Positions 24,532-37,839 are shown, counted from the stretch's first letter. The stretch: DNA of 64,000 bases from Desmodus rotundus (GCF_022682495.2 NC_071388.1:13545171-13609170); one strand, 5' to 3'. Program-made: numbers and translations. Notes: a model not told the origin generated them from the sequence alone.

Positions 24532-24699
24532 CTTGTAGTCCAAGCTTCCCCCGCTAGGTAAGTGTTCTAGGAAGCCACCTGTATCAGGGCACCAGGTGAT
24601 GTTGTGAGAGGCTGCGCTCAGCTTCAATGAATTCTTCTGAAGACTTCCCACTTACTTGTCTCTTTCATGATGGGTGATTTAGGAGCCCACCTGCCCACA

Positions 24700-26399
24700 C
24701 TGCGCTGAGTGTTCAGCAGTTTTTGACCAAAAATGGCATAACCCTTTTTCCCCACCGCCCTATTTACCCAATCTCACCCTGAGCAACTTTTATTTTGTTT
24801 CCCTGATGAAAGAAGGCCTCAAAGGGAAATGTTTTGTCAATATGGAAGGGGTGAAACAACAACAAAAAAAGCAGAAGCACTGAAAGGCATCAAAATCGAG
24901 TTCAAAAACTGTTTTGAACAGTGAAAAAAGAGTACTTTGAAGGTGACTAAAGTATAAACATGTAAGAATAAATACACAATTTTTTAATAAATAAATTCTG
25001 TTTTGGGGGGGCCCCTCCGGTTTGCATTTTTATTCATCACTTTTTTCCGTGAGAAGCCACAGATACTGACATATGACAGTACTGCTGAGACAGAATCTTA
25101 CATATAAAAGATTCTCTATTCTCTGAAAAAGAAATACTGTGATAGAAAAATACCTATCTAGAAGAAAAGCAGGGACCATGATGAATGTAAAACATTTTCT
25201 TTGAAGATCAGCAGGGGGCAGTAAGATTCCACAGGAAAAATATATCCCTGCGGCATTCATAAATTATTTTTATTTTGCTTCAACTCCAAACTGATAACAC
25301 CCTAAACTATATGCTTTTTATCTTCACTATAGCTGATAGTGTATCTTTTCCTTTTAACCCTCAAAGTGTAGGAGCACTTAACAAATTTATTTATCTGACA
25401 ATTAAAAAAATAAAATCTTCTGATTTCTTCATCTGCATCTGGTTTGCCCCTCATACAGCATTCAAATGCAATGCTATTTTCCTCCTGTTGACAAATACAG
25501 AGTAATTAAGGTTTTTCACAGACAAGTGATTACCTAATAAATGACCTTCTGCAGGCAGCTCTATTAAAATGGAGCAAAAAGGATGTTTACTACAAGCAGT
25601 GGCCAAGAAGGAAAGCGCAGGGACAAAACAGGCTCTGCATAACCAATGGCTTCTTCAGCTCCCCAAATAATGAAAGTACTTCCTGGGCAAGCAGATTCTG
25701 CACTAAAATAATTATAAGCCTGATAGGACTCTAGACTATAACTACAAATTTATGATTGGCTATTGCAACAGTTCATAAATTCCATGGAAGTCTAAGGGTA
25801 AGGTAGTAATAATTATATTCACATGGGACATCAGCAAGTAAGGAAAAAAAATAAAAATATAGAAACTGGAGAAAGATGAAAAGAATACTGATCAATTTTC
25901 ATGTGTCTTCTCTGATTCTAATACACATAAAGAATGAGAAAAAGTATGAACTCCAAGTGCAATATTTTTGCAGTATATTTTTGTGAAAATGAAATTTTTT
26001 ATGAAACACATTGCTGCAGGGTTCTTGAATGGAATATTGGATATGGTCATATATTTTTGCCTGTTGCCTTATTTGTGTTTATAAACTACATTTTTAAAAT
26101 ATAACAAAAATGTAGGCTTTGCTTAGGATTATAGTGGCCATGGCATTAGGTACCTTTCAGATTCCTGGTGAATGACCTTGAAACAGAACTTTATTTCTAA
26201 GAGGTGCTTTGTCAGTGATCTCAGCCAATCCTTTAATTTTATTAGTGAGATATCTTTAGGTAGAGAAAGGCCACTCAGAAAGCTTTATAAAAGGATGTAA
26301 GCTATTTGTCATGGTAGCTCAAATGCAAAGAGTTTTAGGCCTCCTCACTCTAATCTGGTCTTTGCCATTCTGCCTTTCTATTTGAAGTATAACCTATTA
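24700..26399. other. unassigned AT-rich DNA
   Basis: Nothing assignable. The interval 25540-25800 is of more even base composition, without simple repeats, and could be conserved non-coding DNA, but that cannot be judged from one sequence. A short G run lies at about 25003-25009. Confidence 0.4.
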
Positions 26400-26715
26400 T
26401 TCACTCATAGCTTACACACACATGTTTGTGTGTGTTACATGTATTTACCTACAGCTGATTTATATAAAACATATATACATGTATAATGGTTATGCATATA
26501 TTGTACACACATATATGTATTATACACACATATAATACATGTTGTATTTTAATATAATAGTGTTATAATAATTTCATAACAGCTATATGTAAGTAATGTA
26601 TGTATATATGCAAATATGTTTATTATGGCATATAATATGTATTTAATGACACATGATATATGCACAGGTACACATATACATATACACATGTTATATATAT
26701 GATATATGTAGATAT
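26400..26715. repeat. TA/CA/TG-rich low-complexity tract
   Basis: About 300 bp of interrupted alternating purine-pyrimidine sequence (TATA, CACA, TGTG). It includes the self-complementary stretch ACACACACATGTTTGTGTGT near 26413, which could form a hairpin. It is a degenerate compound microsatellite. Confidence 0.8.
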
Positions 26716-28254
26716 ATTATTTTCTAAAACAATTTTGATAACAGTGTGATTCCCTAGGGAAAACAGGTGCAGCTTGTTCAAAGTACTTGCTCCCTTTAGC
26801 TTTAAAGTGGAGGACACTTTAGATTAATTCACAACAATAAATATCCAGAGCCACTAAGGAGTGACCCAAAGGAATGAGCATGCCACCTACTGCTTTTCAT
26901 GTTAGTACAACTGAGGTTCTGTTCCAGAGAAGTCAAAAGAAAAATGGATAAGACATCTAGCAGGGAGAGCTGTTTTTCAGTAAAACTGGCATTCCTCTGG
27001 GTCAGGGTGCCTGAGAGGGCCAGAGTCAAAGATGAACATCTCAGTTTGACCCTGAAGGAGTCTCGCTTCTCCACCAGCATCACGATTTGGAGTTGGGCAT
27101 CTTGATTGCATTTGGCTGGCTCAGTCCATCCCTTCCCCCTTCTCTTCAATATAATTAAATCAATTTTATTATGCTGAGCCTGTGATGACTCACAGTGGCT
27201 GTGTTAACTGCCAGTGGAAATGGTTTGTGAACTACATTTCATGCTGGTTCTCTTTCTATTAACAAAAATGGAATTTTCAGGCTTCATTACAAGATTAAAC
27301 TCTTGATAGAATTAAAGACTGTTGATCCTTTCCAGGCAGTTTTCCCTCTGGGACCACCACCTGAAAACTACAGCCCCAAACCTCAATTTCCCCAGGGATG
27401 CATGTTTCTCTGCCCACAGCGAAAAGGCACCAGAGTGAATCGCTAACCTTGGCAAAGGAGGTAGACAATGTACAAATGAATTCTTTGAAGTAAATGAAAG
27501 AATCTTACAGAATAGAAGTATATAACCACCTCAAAATGCCCATGAACAACACAATATTAACTTTGACTCCAGGGACATGGGTGGTTGAGATCTCTAAGAA
27601 ATGGCAAAAGATGCCTTGCGGTTTTCTAAAACAATGACTTGTTTTTAATTTGTGTGTTGTGGAGACGCAAGCAAACTTTTTTTTAAAGGTCTAGGGATTG
27701 TTTTTTTTCTCCCTTGCAGCAAAACATCTTCCGGAAACACGAAAGCATTGTCTCTTTGTTTCTTATTTTCGACACCTGTGTTGTGTTATCAGTGTTTTTG
27801 TTATGGTTTATCAAGGGGTTCAGGAGTCTATGGCTAATGGGTTTGGAGTGTAATGAAAGCAGAAGTGCAAACTGTTCATTTACCACAGCGATTTCTTCGA
27901 GGTGCTCGATTTCTTTTGATATGTTCCTCTTAACGGCAGATTAAAGAAGCTAGTTTGGAATCAAATTCATACATGAAATTCATACATGAAAACATGTTTG
28001 GAGATGGTATAGTATTTAATACAATGTGTTAAATGTGAGGTTGGCACTCTCAATGAAGACTGTTAATTTTCAAATTTTATTTTTAATGAATTGAGTCATA
28101 TTTTCTCCAGGAGTTTAAATGTGGGCCCAAGAATCTCTCGTAGGTTGAAGAGCTCTGGACTCAAAATCCCCCTGAGTTTCTCCCTGCCCTCTTCACCTCA
28201 CATCTGTCATGGTGTGAACTGATACGATAGGAAAAGGGAAATTTGATTGATATG

Positions 28255-28450
28255 TGGTGTGCATATGCACTCTGCACGCAATACTACGTGAAACTCTCAC
28301 AATGAGTCTGCGAGTGAGGTGGGTGACAAGTGAGGTTGCAGTGCCAATCAATTCTGCCAAAGCCACAAGGCAGTAAGTTGCAGAAGCGAAATCTGAATTC
28401 AGGTCCGTCTGGTGTCAAGATCCATACATATCATCCCCTCTATGTTACGC
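28255..28450 (-). repeat. MIR
   Basis: Complement of MIR: 'gtgaaactctcacaatgagtctgcgagtgaggtgggtgacaagtgaggttgcag', then 'agccacaaggcagtaagttgcagaagcgaaatctgaattcaggtc', corresponding to the standard aggtcacacagctagtaagtggcagagctgggattcgaacccagg. Confidence 0.75.
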
Positions 28451-28839
28451 TTCCTTTTTATGTTCAATTCTATTGGCTGATATTTTACAAAATAAAAACT
28501 GCCCTCGATTAAAAATATCTAGGCATTATTTTTCTAAAATCTTCCTAAGGCCCGGTTCATGTGCCAAACAATCACAAATGTAGGGATTCGCTTCAAAGCT
28601 GGTAGCGTGCAGAGGGTTTATTTTGAAATTTTTGACACATATATAATAAAATGACAGTGTGACAACCTGTCTTTTGCCTTTTGGCTTTATCACTTGATCT
28701 TGGTTTCTAGCCTAGCTTTCTCTGTTATAAGTTAGTCAACAAGGCCCATTTTATTTTATAGGGGTAAGGGCATTGTAAACACATTGTAGAGGAAATGTGT
28801 TTGGAATAAAGAGAGATGTGTTTGGATGATTGCAAAAAT

Positions 28840-29250
28840 GTTCCCAATTCTTTTCTTCTTATTGTATGGTATGCTTTGCAATGTGCTGTGACTCCTTCCA
28901 TCGAGCAGTGGAATCTAGTTTGCTTTTCCTTGGATCTAGGGTAGGCTTGTGACTTGCTTTGGCCAAAAATATGTGGCAGAACTGAGCCAGTTCCAAGCTT
29001 AAGCTTCAGGAGAACTTGCAAGCGTCTGCTTGCTTCCTGCCTAGATGCTACATGTGAAAGCCCAGACTAGCCTGCTGGTTATGAGAGAGGCATGGCCCAT
29101 CAGAAAGCAGAAGGGAGTGGGCCGTCCATTGGGAAGCCTAGTGGGAAAACAGGAAGAAGCAGCAGAGAAATTAGGACTGGACATTAAAGATCAGGTGACT
29201 TGGAAATATAGTTTAAATTGTGTGGGTGAAGACCAAGATAGTTAAAAATA
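28840..29250 (+). mobile_element. MLT1-class LTR (ERVL-MaLR), partial
   Basis: Non-coding long terminal repeat of an ancient, dead mammalian LTR retrotransposon. Recognised by 'gactccttccatcgagcagtggaatctagtttg' near 28890, 'ggtaggcttgtgacttgctttggcc' near 28940, 'atgtggcagaactgagccagttcc' near 28971 and 'gcccagactagcctgctgg...atgagagagg' near 29060, in MLT1 order. No internal region is visible. Plus-strand frames across it are incidental. Confidence 0.7.
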
Positions 29251-32200
29251 AATCATCATCCTTAAAGTGGTAAACAAAAAGTAATATCTAAGATTAAGTA
29301 AAAAGTATCAAGAGATATTTGTATTAGACAAAAAAGTTTGGCTTTGCCTCCAAATGAAAAAAAAAATCACTCCTTGCATGTTATTGAAATTTAAGTGGCC
29401 GGGCCTTAAGTTTCCTGCTATTTCCTGCCATCCGTTGTTTGAAATGGCCGAATAAAGTAAATCATTTTGTTTTGGTATGTGAGCTTTATGTTACTATTCT
29501 CTTTATAGCTGAAATGAGCAGTGGAAAATGACCTTTCTGCAAAGTTGGTCTTTTAAAATATACACCAGTGTTTCAAACAGAAAGCTAATTTTCAAGTTCA
29601 TCAGATGTGTATTTATATGGAGAATATATCTGTCATGTAAACATTTTGTCAATCACTGCCTCCCTTCTGTTCTGACACAGTATGCTAGAGCACCATCAAA
29701 ATGTGATGGATGCCACGCTTGTTCCAAGTGAGAATGAGTTATGGCAATGACAAATGTGCTACCAAAGCCACCCATACTCTGACAATGCTTCATTAACAGA
29801 AGCAATCCTTGAACTTTCAAGTAAAAAATATAAGTCCACAATTAATTTAGCAAAGCCTTCAGTTTGGCTCTCAAATTTTTTTATCCTTTGAATGAAATTT
29901 TTGCCCAAATCAACTCTTAACATAAATATTCCTCATGAGTCTAAGGTAAGAAAGTGATCAAATGAGGGAAATGATCATAAGTTCAGTAAGAAAATCATTT
30001 ATTCTGCTTCTCTGTTCACTTTGAGACTTATTTAAAAATATATATAACAGTATACACATAGCTTAAGAAGACGGGGGTAATTCAAAAGGAATTTGAAGAA
30101 GATGTTGCTTGAGGATTTGGTCCATGAAAATCTGAACAGAAATGTTGATAAACTAGACTATTTGATATATTTGCAGTATGATGTTTTAGACTACCTAATA
30201 TGTTTATATCTCTACATTTTCTTTGTATTTATTTTCTTAAGGATTTCTAAGGATATGCTCCTTAGGGATGTTATTATAAAGAGGATAACATGGATTTATG
30301 AACATGACTGGATATAAATATGATAGAACAAGTAGCCTGAAGATGTAAATATACAAATCTGATAATTTAAAAATAAGTTTAGGGTGATCGAAGAATGTTA
30401 AATTATGTCCCCAGAAGTCTCAATATAAAGTGGCTATTCAAGCATTGCATGCACACTTGAGAAAGTATCTGAGATACTACATCAGGCTATACACAGCACT
30501 GAATTGATTTAAATAATACTAATGATAATGAATGCATAATAATAGCATATAAAAATTCCTTATGTGTCAAGCATTTGGCCTGCATTTGTCTCAGAAAATT
30601 TTCCTAAATTTCCCCCAAACATATATAACAAATAATCAATGAGCCATCTTCAACTGTCAACATCTTACCTAAAAAAGTTAATTTTATGTACTTCGATCTA
30701 ATAGAAGTATTGGCAAGCAAATACAAAGGTGAATGGAATCAGCTGCTTTTCCCAAACAAAAGTAATTGGATGCCTGAAAAATATCAATGAGGTTACAAAA
30801 AGAAGGAAATCCAATGGAAAAAGGATAATGGGCTAGAGCCAGTGAAAATATGCAATGGGAATCTTCTGGAAGACAGTGGTTACCGAATTAACACCAAAAC
30901 AGATGGTGTTGGTGAGGTACAGATACAAGTGACCCAAATACATTCAAATGTAAACCAATAATCTACAAAAAAGACAGCGTGGTAGAGAGTATGGAGCCAG
31001 AGAAATCCAGCATGAGCCCTCTAGAAAGCATTAATAAATAGGTTACAAATCTGTCTCACTGCCTTATATAGCATGCTAATCACCAAGGATTTTTTTTTGT
31101 CACTGTGAATTTTAATTTAACTTTGTTTTAGGGGAAGAGAAATACATATTTTATTATATGAATAATATGAAGCATCTGAAAGTTGTTAATTTAACCATTT
31201 TGAAATTAGGTGCCATTTAAAAATGCATAGTTGATATAGTCACATATCACCACTTTTTAATATTGTAAAAATGAAATGAAGAGAAGTAAAAGGACAACAT
31301 TACTGCCACAGTGGAACATACATTGTCTGATCACTGCTGTTAAAATGATCTCTATTTCGAATCAGGTGTGCTTGCTCTCTACTTTTATACGGAATAGGAC
31401 AAAACTTGCCCTCCTTGCTCCTTAGATTACCAAGGTTGGTGAATTGTTATGACCCCTGACTTCCGCTTGGAATAAAGCGAGACGAGGATTAAGACCAGCT
31501 TTTGCCTTTGCTGAAAACTGCAGATAAAACTCTGCAGTTCACTAACCTCTGTCCTCAACATGAGCAAAACCACCTCTGCAGCTTGGACCACAGGTCATCC
31601 ATGACTGGATCTGCCTTCGGATGACATCCAGGTGTTGACCCAGTACTGTCATTGGTAAGTGATGTAGCAAAGTTGAATTGTGTCCTGAAATTGTTTCATG
31701 CTTAAAATAAAAAGTTTAATTATGATCTGGTTTGGGTAGGTAGATCCATAGTATATGAATTAACTTTAGAATTCCTGTCAAACACTTGTGCAAAATTTTG
31801 TGTGCGTGTATTATGTTTGCTGGGGTTTTTTTTTTTTGAAAAAATCCTTATGTTATTATATCTTTAAAAGTATCTGAGATATAAATAAATAAGTACAAAG
31901 TAGCTCCAGAACCACTGGGTATAATGACAAAGGTAGTCCATCTGCAGAAGGAGCCCAACATCATTACCAAAAAGAGATCTAGAGGTGCAGCAACAATATA
32001 CATAATGGGAAAGCATCTGTAAAAACCAAAACAAATTAAACCACAAAAATAATTACCCCCCCCAATATAATCCATTGGGCATTCTGTATCTGAAAGAAAA
32101 TTAAGAAACTAGTCGTGAAAAGTGAAATGTTATCACAACTTATTAGTGAGTCTCTAACATTTCAGTTAGAAAGAAGACTCTGGTTCTACAATATAACTCA

Positions 32201-33384
32201 AGAACATGAAGATCACCCAACTCATTCTTCCTTCTCTGTGTCCAAACTCACCAAGCTGTCTTTGATAACAATTTGTCTTTCAGTGCTAATAAATACACCC
32301 ACAGAAAGACAGAATACTACCAGGTGGATGTGAGTATTTGCTTTCCCTAGTAGTTGAACATCTCAGTGTAAATTAAAATGGGCATCTGGTTTATATATCT
32401 TCCCATGGATTTGGTTAGTACCAGTCCATTCCAAAGGTTGTGTTTTCCTATCACAGCCCGCACCACCTGAAACATAAGTAGAAATTTCAAGGTCTAACAA
32501 TTTGTTTTAATAGAACTTACCTAAACATTTTTCTTGCTTTCCTAAGAATGATGGTCATGGAACAATTGTTTAAAAGGAAATCTTGCAAATAGCTTCTTTA
32601 AAGTTTAAAGCATATAAAATTTATAATTATTAGTCAACTCTTCATATTTTGAAGGGGCCTCAGAAACTGAAGGTGTTTTAGTAGATTAACTCATTGGATT
32701 AAAGTTTGGAAACCATTCTTTTTGCATACTGAACTTTCTTGTAGTTCAACAGAAAATATTTTAGATGATTTGTCAGAGTTATCGAAGGCTCTACAAAACC
32801 CTGAATATATAAGAAATACCAGCTTAGACAAATTCTCTGATATTCTAGGAAGTGCCCTTTATCTGAAAAAAAAAAGTTTCTAGGTTATTGGATGACAAAG
32901 AATAATGTGGTTCTACAGGGGAGAATATGTGAGGTAGCAGGAAAGACTAGGCACAGGGCAAGGGAGGCCTGACATGGGGGCAGGCACCCAGCCATTTCGA
33001 CACCCACCCTTCAGCAGGACGACTTGTGGCCACAACACATAGGCCTGAGCATCTGACCTAGGTTGGCAGTGGTCCACATGCCGTTTAAAAAATACTTTCT
33101 TACCTTTGAAGAGAAGGTACAATAAGAATGTAAAGAAGTTCAAGTAAGATAAAAAGAATATTAACTCATGGTTAACAAACCTAGTAAAACTGACTATTCT
33201 ATTTGTGTGTGTGTTTGTGCCATGATCTGATTCTTTATATATGCAGCACTTATATTGACCTACGGAAAAAGAGTTTTAAGACTAATGACAACTTGATACC
33301 ACTACAATTGAAATGAGTCATGAGAGTGTTGCAATTTTTTAAAAATGGAAGCTTTAAGACAAATTTGAGTAGCCTTTCCAATAC
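29251..33384. other. unassigned AT-rich DNA
   Basis: No defended exon. At 30530-30620 there is weak MIR-like text. At 31470-31650 a patch contains AATAAA and a GGTAAGT donor-like motif at about 31654, but no open frame or acceptor gives it exon structure. At 31848-32075 the minus strand has an open hydrophobic frame of 75 codons, probably by chance. Confidence 0.45.
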
Positions 33385-33640
33385 TTTAAGACGTGTACTT
33401 ACGTCTTATACAGGCGGTGTGAGATTCTGTACCTAAATGACCTGTCCGTTTCTGAGGGGCGTCGTGGACAGCAGTTTCCGGAATGCACATGCACAGATAG
33501 GTGGTGTAGCTACGGGAAAGTTAAGGTTTTCTGCGCCCCTGGCCGGGAGTTTCCTGACTGCCGTCTTCATTGTGAAGTTGTGCTCCCTGTCACGCTTTGG
33601 CGCTGGCGACGCCAGAGGCGTTGTGGTGGTCGTGGAATAA
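33385..33640. other. compact CpG-dense block with a short hairpin
   Basis: About sixteen CpG dinucleotides fall within roughly 230 bp in a window that is otherwise strongly CpG-depleted. At its left edge an 8-bp perfect inverted repeat, TAAGACGT (33387-33394) and ACGTCTTA (33401-33408), encloses a 6-base loop. Both strands are open here (67 codons plus, 87 minus), as expected of GC-rich DNA with few stops. It may be a small CpG island or promoter, a recently inserted or gene-derived fragment, or an unmethylated element. I recognise no protein. Confidence 0.5.
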
Positions 33641-34189
33641 TTATTTAGTAAAATGATCATAAGGGAGTTGATGACGACAAGTGTTGGGAAAACCAAGGGC
33701 CCGGGAATTAGTGTCTCCTGGAGTAAAGTGAAAAATAATGGATGATTTATGCACTATTAGAAAGAGGAGATAATTGGTTAATTATTCACTTATTTATTTG
33801 GATATTGCATGAGTATTGACGTGATACCAGGACCTTTATTTTACACACTAGTCTAGAACATTAATGCAATTACTCCACGATAAATATTGAGTTTTTACTA
33901 TGTGCTGTGCTGCATACCTTGGGTTGTGAACTTCTAGGATGTGGAGGGTAAGGAAATCCTCCTAATGCAATGTCTATGATGTCAGCACATGAAGTTTTGT
34001 GTTTGAAAATGATAATGATCATTCTGATGATAGAAAATACTGAAAGTCCTTTGAAAATACATTGTTGAATAATGACAAAGAAAAGATAGTGAACTATAAA
34101 GCCACAAATTTAATTTTATATTATTTGGTGAGAAAGAAAATGATGACTTCTGAGGCAAGATCATGAAGTATAAAAATACTTTGTATCAC

Positions 34190-34475
34190 CTTTTAAAAAC
34201 ATCTTAGAATAATTTTAAATATTGTATAATAATTCATTATATGGCTGTGCCACAATTCACTTAGTCATTTCCTTAGTGACTGGTGGTTACACAACGTATA
34301 TTTTGGTATGTAAATATTTACCAGTGTAAACTTTAAAGCAGCATAGATTCTCAGAAGCAGAATTTTGACATAAAGGGCATGGTTCATTTTATGGCTTTTG
34401 GGGTATAGCGCCAAGCTGATTTCTAGAAATTTGCACTACCTGATACTCAAACCAGCAGTGCATGGCGAGGATCGT
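34190..34475 (-). repeat. L1 3' region, antisense
   Basis: The plus strand reads 'ttcattatatggctgtgccacaattcacttagtcatttcc', then 'gtgactggtggttacac', 'cagaagcagaattttgacataaagggcatg' and 'gccaagctgatttctagaa', matching the familiar antisense L1/HAL1 3' end (ttccattgtatggatataccacaattt...gaattgctgggtcaaagggtatg). Diverged. Confidence 0.75.
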
Positions 34476-34499
34476 CATGGACTTGAATGACTAAGAAAG

Positions 34500-34610
34500 G
34501 AAAAGAAAAGTTACACCTAGTATATACCTACTGCTCCAGGCACAATGCTTTTCACACATACTGCATTATTTAAATATCACAGTTACTCTGGAAAGTTTTG
34601 TGGTTGAAGC
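34500..34610 (-). repeat. MIR fragment
   Basis: 'acctactgctccaggcacaatgcttttcacacatactgcattatttaaatatcacagttactctgg' is the complement of the MIR 3' half (cttactatgtgccaggcac...cattatttaatcctcacaac). Confidence 0.7.
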
Positions 34611-34929
34611 TAAGACTTGAAAAAGAGCTTGAATGCTGCATAGATTTGGAAAAAGTGAAAAGAATGAGGAAGTGCCTTCCAGACGGCAGAAACTCCTGGA
34701 ACATGAGGTTATGAACAAATGTAGTTCTGTGGTCTCTGACGTGACCCTGAAGTAGCACTTCTGCTCTCTATATGGGTTCCAAACCAGCTGAAAAATAAGA
34801 CAATAGTAAGGCAGAGGGGAACAAAAGCACCCCTTCTGTGGTGAAGGGTTTTCAAAAACTAAAATCCCCCGATTAGTCAGCAGAGATAAGCTCTCCTACT
34901 CCACCCCACCCTACCCCACTGCCCTTCCA

Positions 34930-35500
34930 CTTTGAGGCAGGACCCTTTACAATTTAAGACTCGGAATAAAGAGGAGCATGTGTGTTTCCTGCTGGTAGGT
35001 TCATTCACAGGGGAGGAGAAGGGAGCCAGGCTGTGGGTGCCTACTTATCCCTTGCAATCTCAGCAGTGGATAAAGTATTCCTCAATGGGGCAAAGGAAGA
35101 GCAAGAGAGAGAGAGAGAGAAAAGACTGGGGTTCCTGAAGCCAGAGAGGCACATGGAAACAACACAATCCGAAGCTGAGAATAAATAGTTTATTTCCTAT
35201 CACAGGCAGCTTGAGGAATAGTGCAAAGAGGGCCTTACTATGGTTTATGTTGGGAATTCCCCGAGACTGACCCCTGGGCCATCTGACAAATCATGGTGAG
35301 GAATCAGCTTTGGCCTTTGGGGACCTCTGGTGATTCCTGAGCAGTAGGGACACAGTGTAACCTTTTTATTTCTTTCACATTGTAATTGTCTCTTTTGATC
35401 AGCTTTTGAATTCCAGGCCAATGGAGAAGATGCAAGTTCTCCAGTAACGGTTGTAGTTGACCTTGGCATTCTGTCTTCCGCCATGTTCTTCCACTGTGGG
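34930..35500 (-). other. LTR-like or 3' UTR-like block, uncertain
   Basis: On the minus strand the block has an AATAAA signal (complement near 35182), then a CT-rich run (the plus-strand GAGAGA run at 35105-35122). Upstream on that strand lie short open frames of 79 and 68 codons (35484-35245 and 35510-35304). This resembles the R-U5 end of an LTR or a gene 3' end. No matching second LTR, primer-binding site or named family was found. Confidence 0.25.
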
Positions 35501-36732
35501 CCAAAATCAAGAAAACAAAAATTGGTAGTAAAATAATTCCATTATGGGCATTGTTCTAAAACGATGGCTCAGGGTTATGAATAGTCAGTGGCCACAGGCA
35601 AATGATACAATGACTAAGTTAATATTTAGTGTTTCTTGCACCAAATCAGTACTATTTGGTTGGTCACCCACCTTCCTCTCTGAGAAGAGATAATTCTATA
35701 GACAAGTCAATGTGTCTGTCACATACAGTTTGTAGATTTGGGGCACAGATGGTGTGTTCAGGTTGGAACATCTGAGTCGGGGAATCATGGTGCCTCCAGA
35801 AATGAAAGTGACACACACTGAGTTTTTGGTCAAAGCATAAAGCTACCGTCAGCAGCCCACAGTGGCTTTGCATGCGTCCCTTGGAGAGTCAGATGTAGGG
35901 ACTGAAGTAGCTGTACAATGTCAAGACATAGTCTTTCTTGCCATGGATGATTTCCTGTGCTTTAGGACTCTGCTGCAACCCTACAATCCAACCCCTGGCC
36001 TTGAACTCTCCATGTTCCTGTGTAAATAGTCAGGACAATGCATTCTTGAGGGCCCCAACAGGTCAGATCGGGGAGACAGAGTACTTTTTCCTCGTAGATT
36101 TTAAAATATCATTGTTGAATATACTTGAGTATGGTATTTCCCCCAAGAGTTTTTAAAATGGTGATTGTTCTTAATTCTTGGGCATTTTGTGAAGTGGGCA
36201 ATGCTGTTCTTCATGGTACCCGTTACCTTGTGGGGTGGTGCAGACAGCCCTGTGGCACTGGGTCTGCGGGTCCCTCCGCAAGGTCGTGGGTGTGTGTCGC
36301 TGCCTCACTGCGCTCAAATGATGTTCCCCACCTTTTCCCACAGGAATGTTCTTCAGACTTTCGGTACTTTCATAGTGCCGTTGGTGTTCACACAGGAGTA
36401 ACTCATTCTGCGGTTTCCCACCACTTTCCAGAGCCCACTCTTGGGCTGCAGCCTATTTTCCCAGAGATCCCTGCGTGACAACTGCTCTCTATCACAGAAC
36501 AAAAGATGGTTTGTGGTTTGTAAATACAATGGTCAAAATTTGCTATCAAACGCAGTATTTTCCTTCTCCTCTTCCTATTCCTCCTCCTGGTGAGAGAAAC
36601 AACAAAACCATATTTCCTTTAATCTCAGTAATTTTGGAGATAATTTCTAAAGAGTAATAAAATGGAAGTGTTTGTGTGTTCTCTTTTAAAGGGGAAGGTA
36701 TTACTTAGACAATATATATTTTGCCAATAAGG

Positions 36733-36735
<3 letters not shown>
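35501..36735. other. unassigned DNA
   Basis: Moderately GC-rich text at 36190-36480 has a 117-codon plus-strand frame overlapped by a 78-codon frame in another register. Neither has a recognisable domain. No repeat was recognised. Confidence 0.4.

Positions 36736-36769
<34 letters not shown>
36736..36769. repeat. (TA)17 microsatellite
   Basis: Thirty-four bases of uninterrupted alternating A and T. Length and purity suggest it is polymorphic. Confidence 0.97.
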
Positions 36770-36772
<3 letters not shown>

Positions 36773-37839
36773 ACTATATTTGTGGAAAGATATTTATATG
36801 ATGACAGAAACTATGATTGCATGAGAAAAAAGCCCAACATATACCCTTAAGCTGGTGTGGGACAGCCAAAAGTCCAAAATATTTTCCACTGTGTTTTACA
36901 TAATGAGAGGGAGACAATACCATTCCGACACCTCATCTTCACAGCCCATCACACAAGAGAATTTGAAGGCCATTGAGCACTGAATTTTCCTTTGTACTGC
37001 AATTATGGGAACACCTGTGCTACCTAGCTGTGCACCGAGCCCCATGAAATGCAGCGTTCCAGAGCTGTCAAAACGTCTCATTTCCTGCCTTTAATTCAGG
37101 GCCCTAATTGTGGTCGATCTGGCTATTATGTTATACTATGATTCATTTATAAGCATATATCAGAAAGGCTAATAATTTTAGATTAAGTCCAGAGGGCTCT
37201 TGTGAAAATTCACATAGGTCTGTTTACTTTTCTTTAAATAGGACTTATGGTATATTTGCAAAAGAAAATTGGAGTTTTCTGAATATAAAACCAGCTCTTA
37301 AATCATAAGCATGCTTGAGCAGAATGTGTTAATCTGGACTCAAATGTGTGTTCTTTGGTATATCTCAGCCCTAAGTTCTGAGTTATAGTTCAAGCTCTGT
37401 CCATGCACGAGGAGCGTGAGAAGTTGACTTTATTTACTGGCTTATACGGTATAGTTGCAACATCTGAACCAATTTACAGTGATTAAAAAAACCCTTAAAT
37501 CAGGTCAAGTGATCTAGAAAGGATATTGTGTAATGGATTTAATTATTTATATGACCATTTTAGAAGGTATAAAATTTTAGATTATGTATTTAATACATTA
37601 CTTTTATTGAAATAAACACAGCTCTTAAGAATCAACACTCTAATGGAAACTCCCTTAGAAATAGGATGTGTCATTTAAGAGCTCTCAAGAAGATGGTTAG
37701 GAAGAAATGGTACCAAATAGTAATACAGTCAGATTCTAAAAAAGGTGAATGTCCTATGATACAGGTGTATACCGAGCAAAGGATTGAGTTCTTGTTAATT
37801 TTCTCTATGCAATTCCACATGATATTTTGTTCAATATAA

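Noticed and set aside
27690..27944. Possible exon after a strong polypyrimidine-CAG acceptor near 27719, open for about 75 codons
   Set aside because: No convincing donor, no recognised protein, and the frame runs into an ordinary stop. Polypyrimidine-AG motifs are frequent in this AT-rich DNA.
31848..32075. Hydrophobic 75-codon minus-strand frame resembling a membrane segment
   Set aside because: A/T-rich sequence read in one direction readily gives hydrophobic residues. No family recognised and no upstream or downstream exon.
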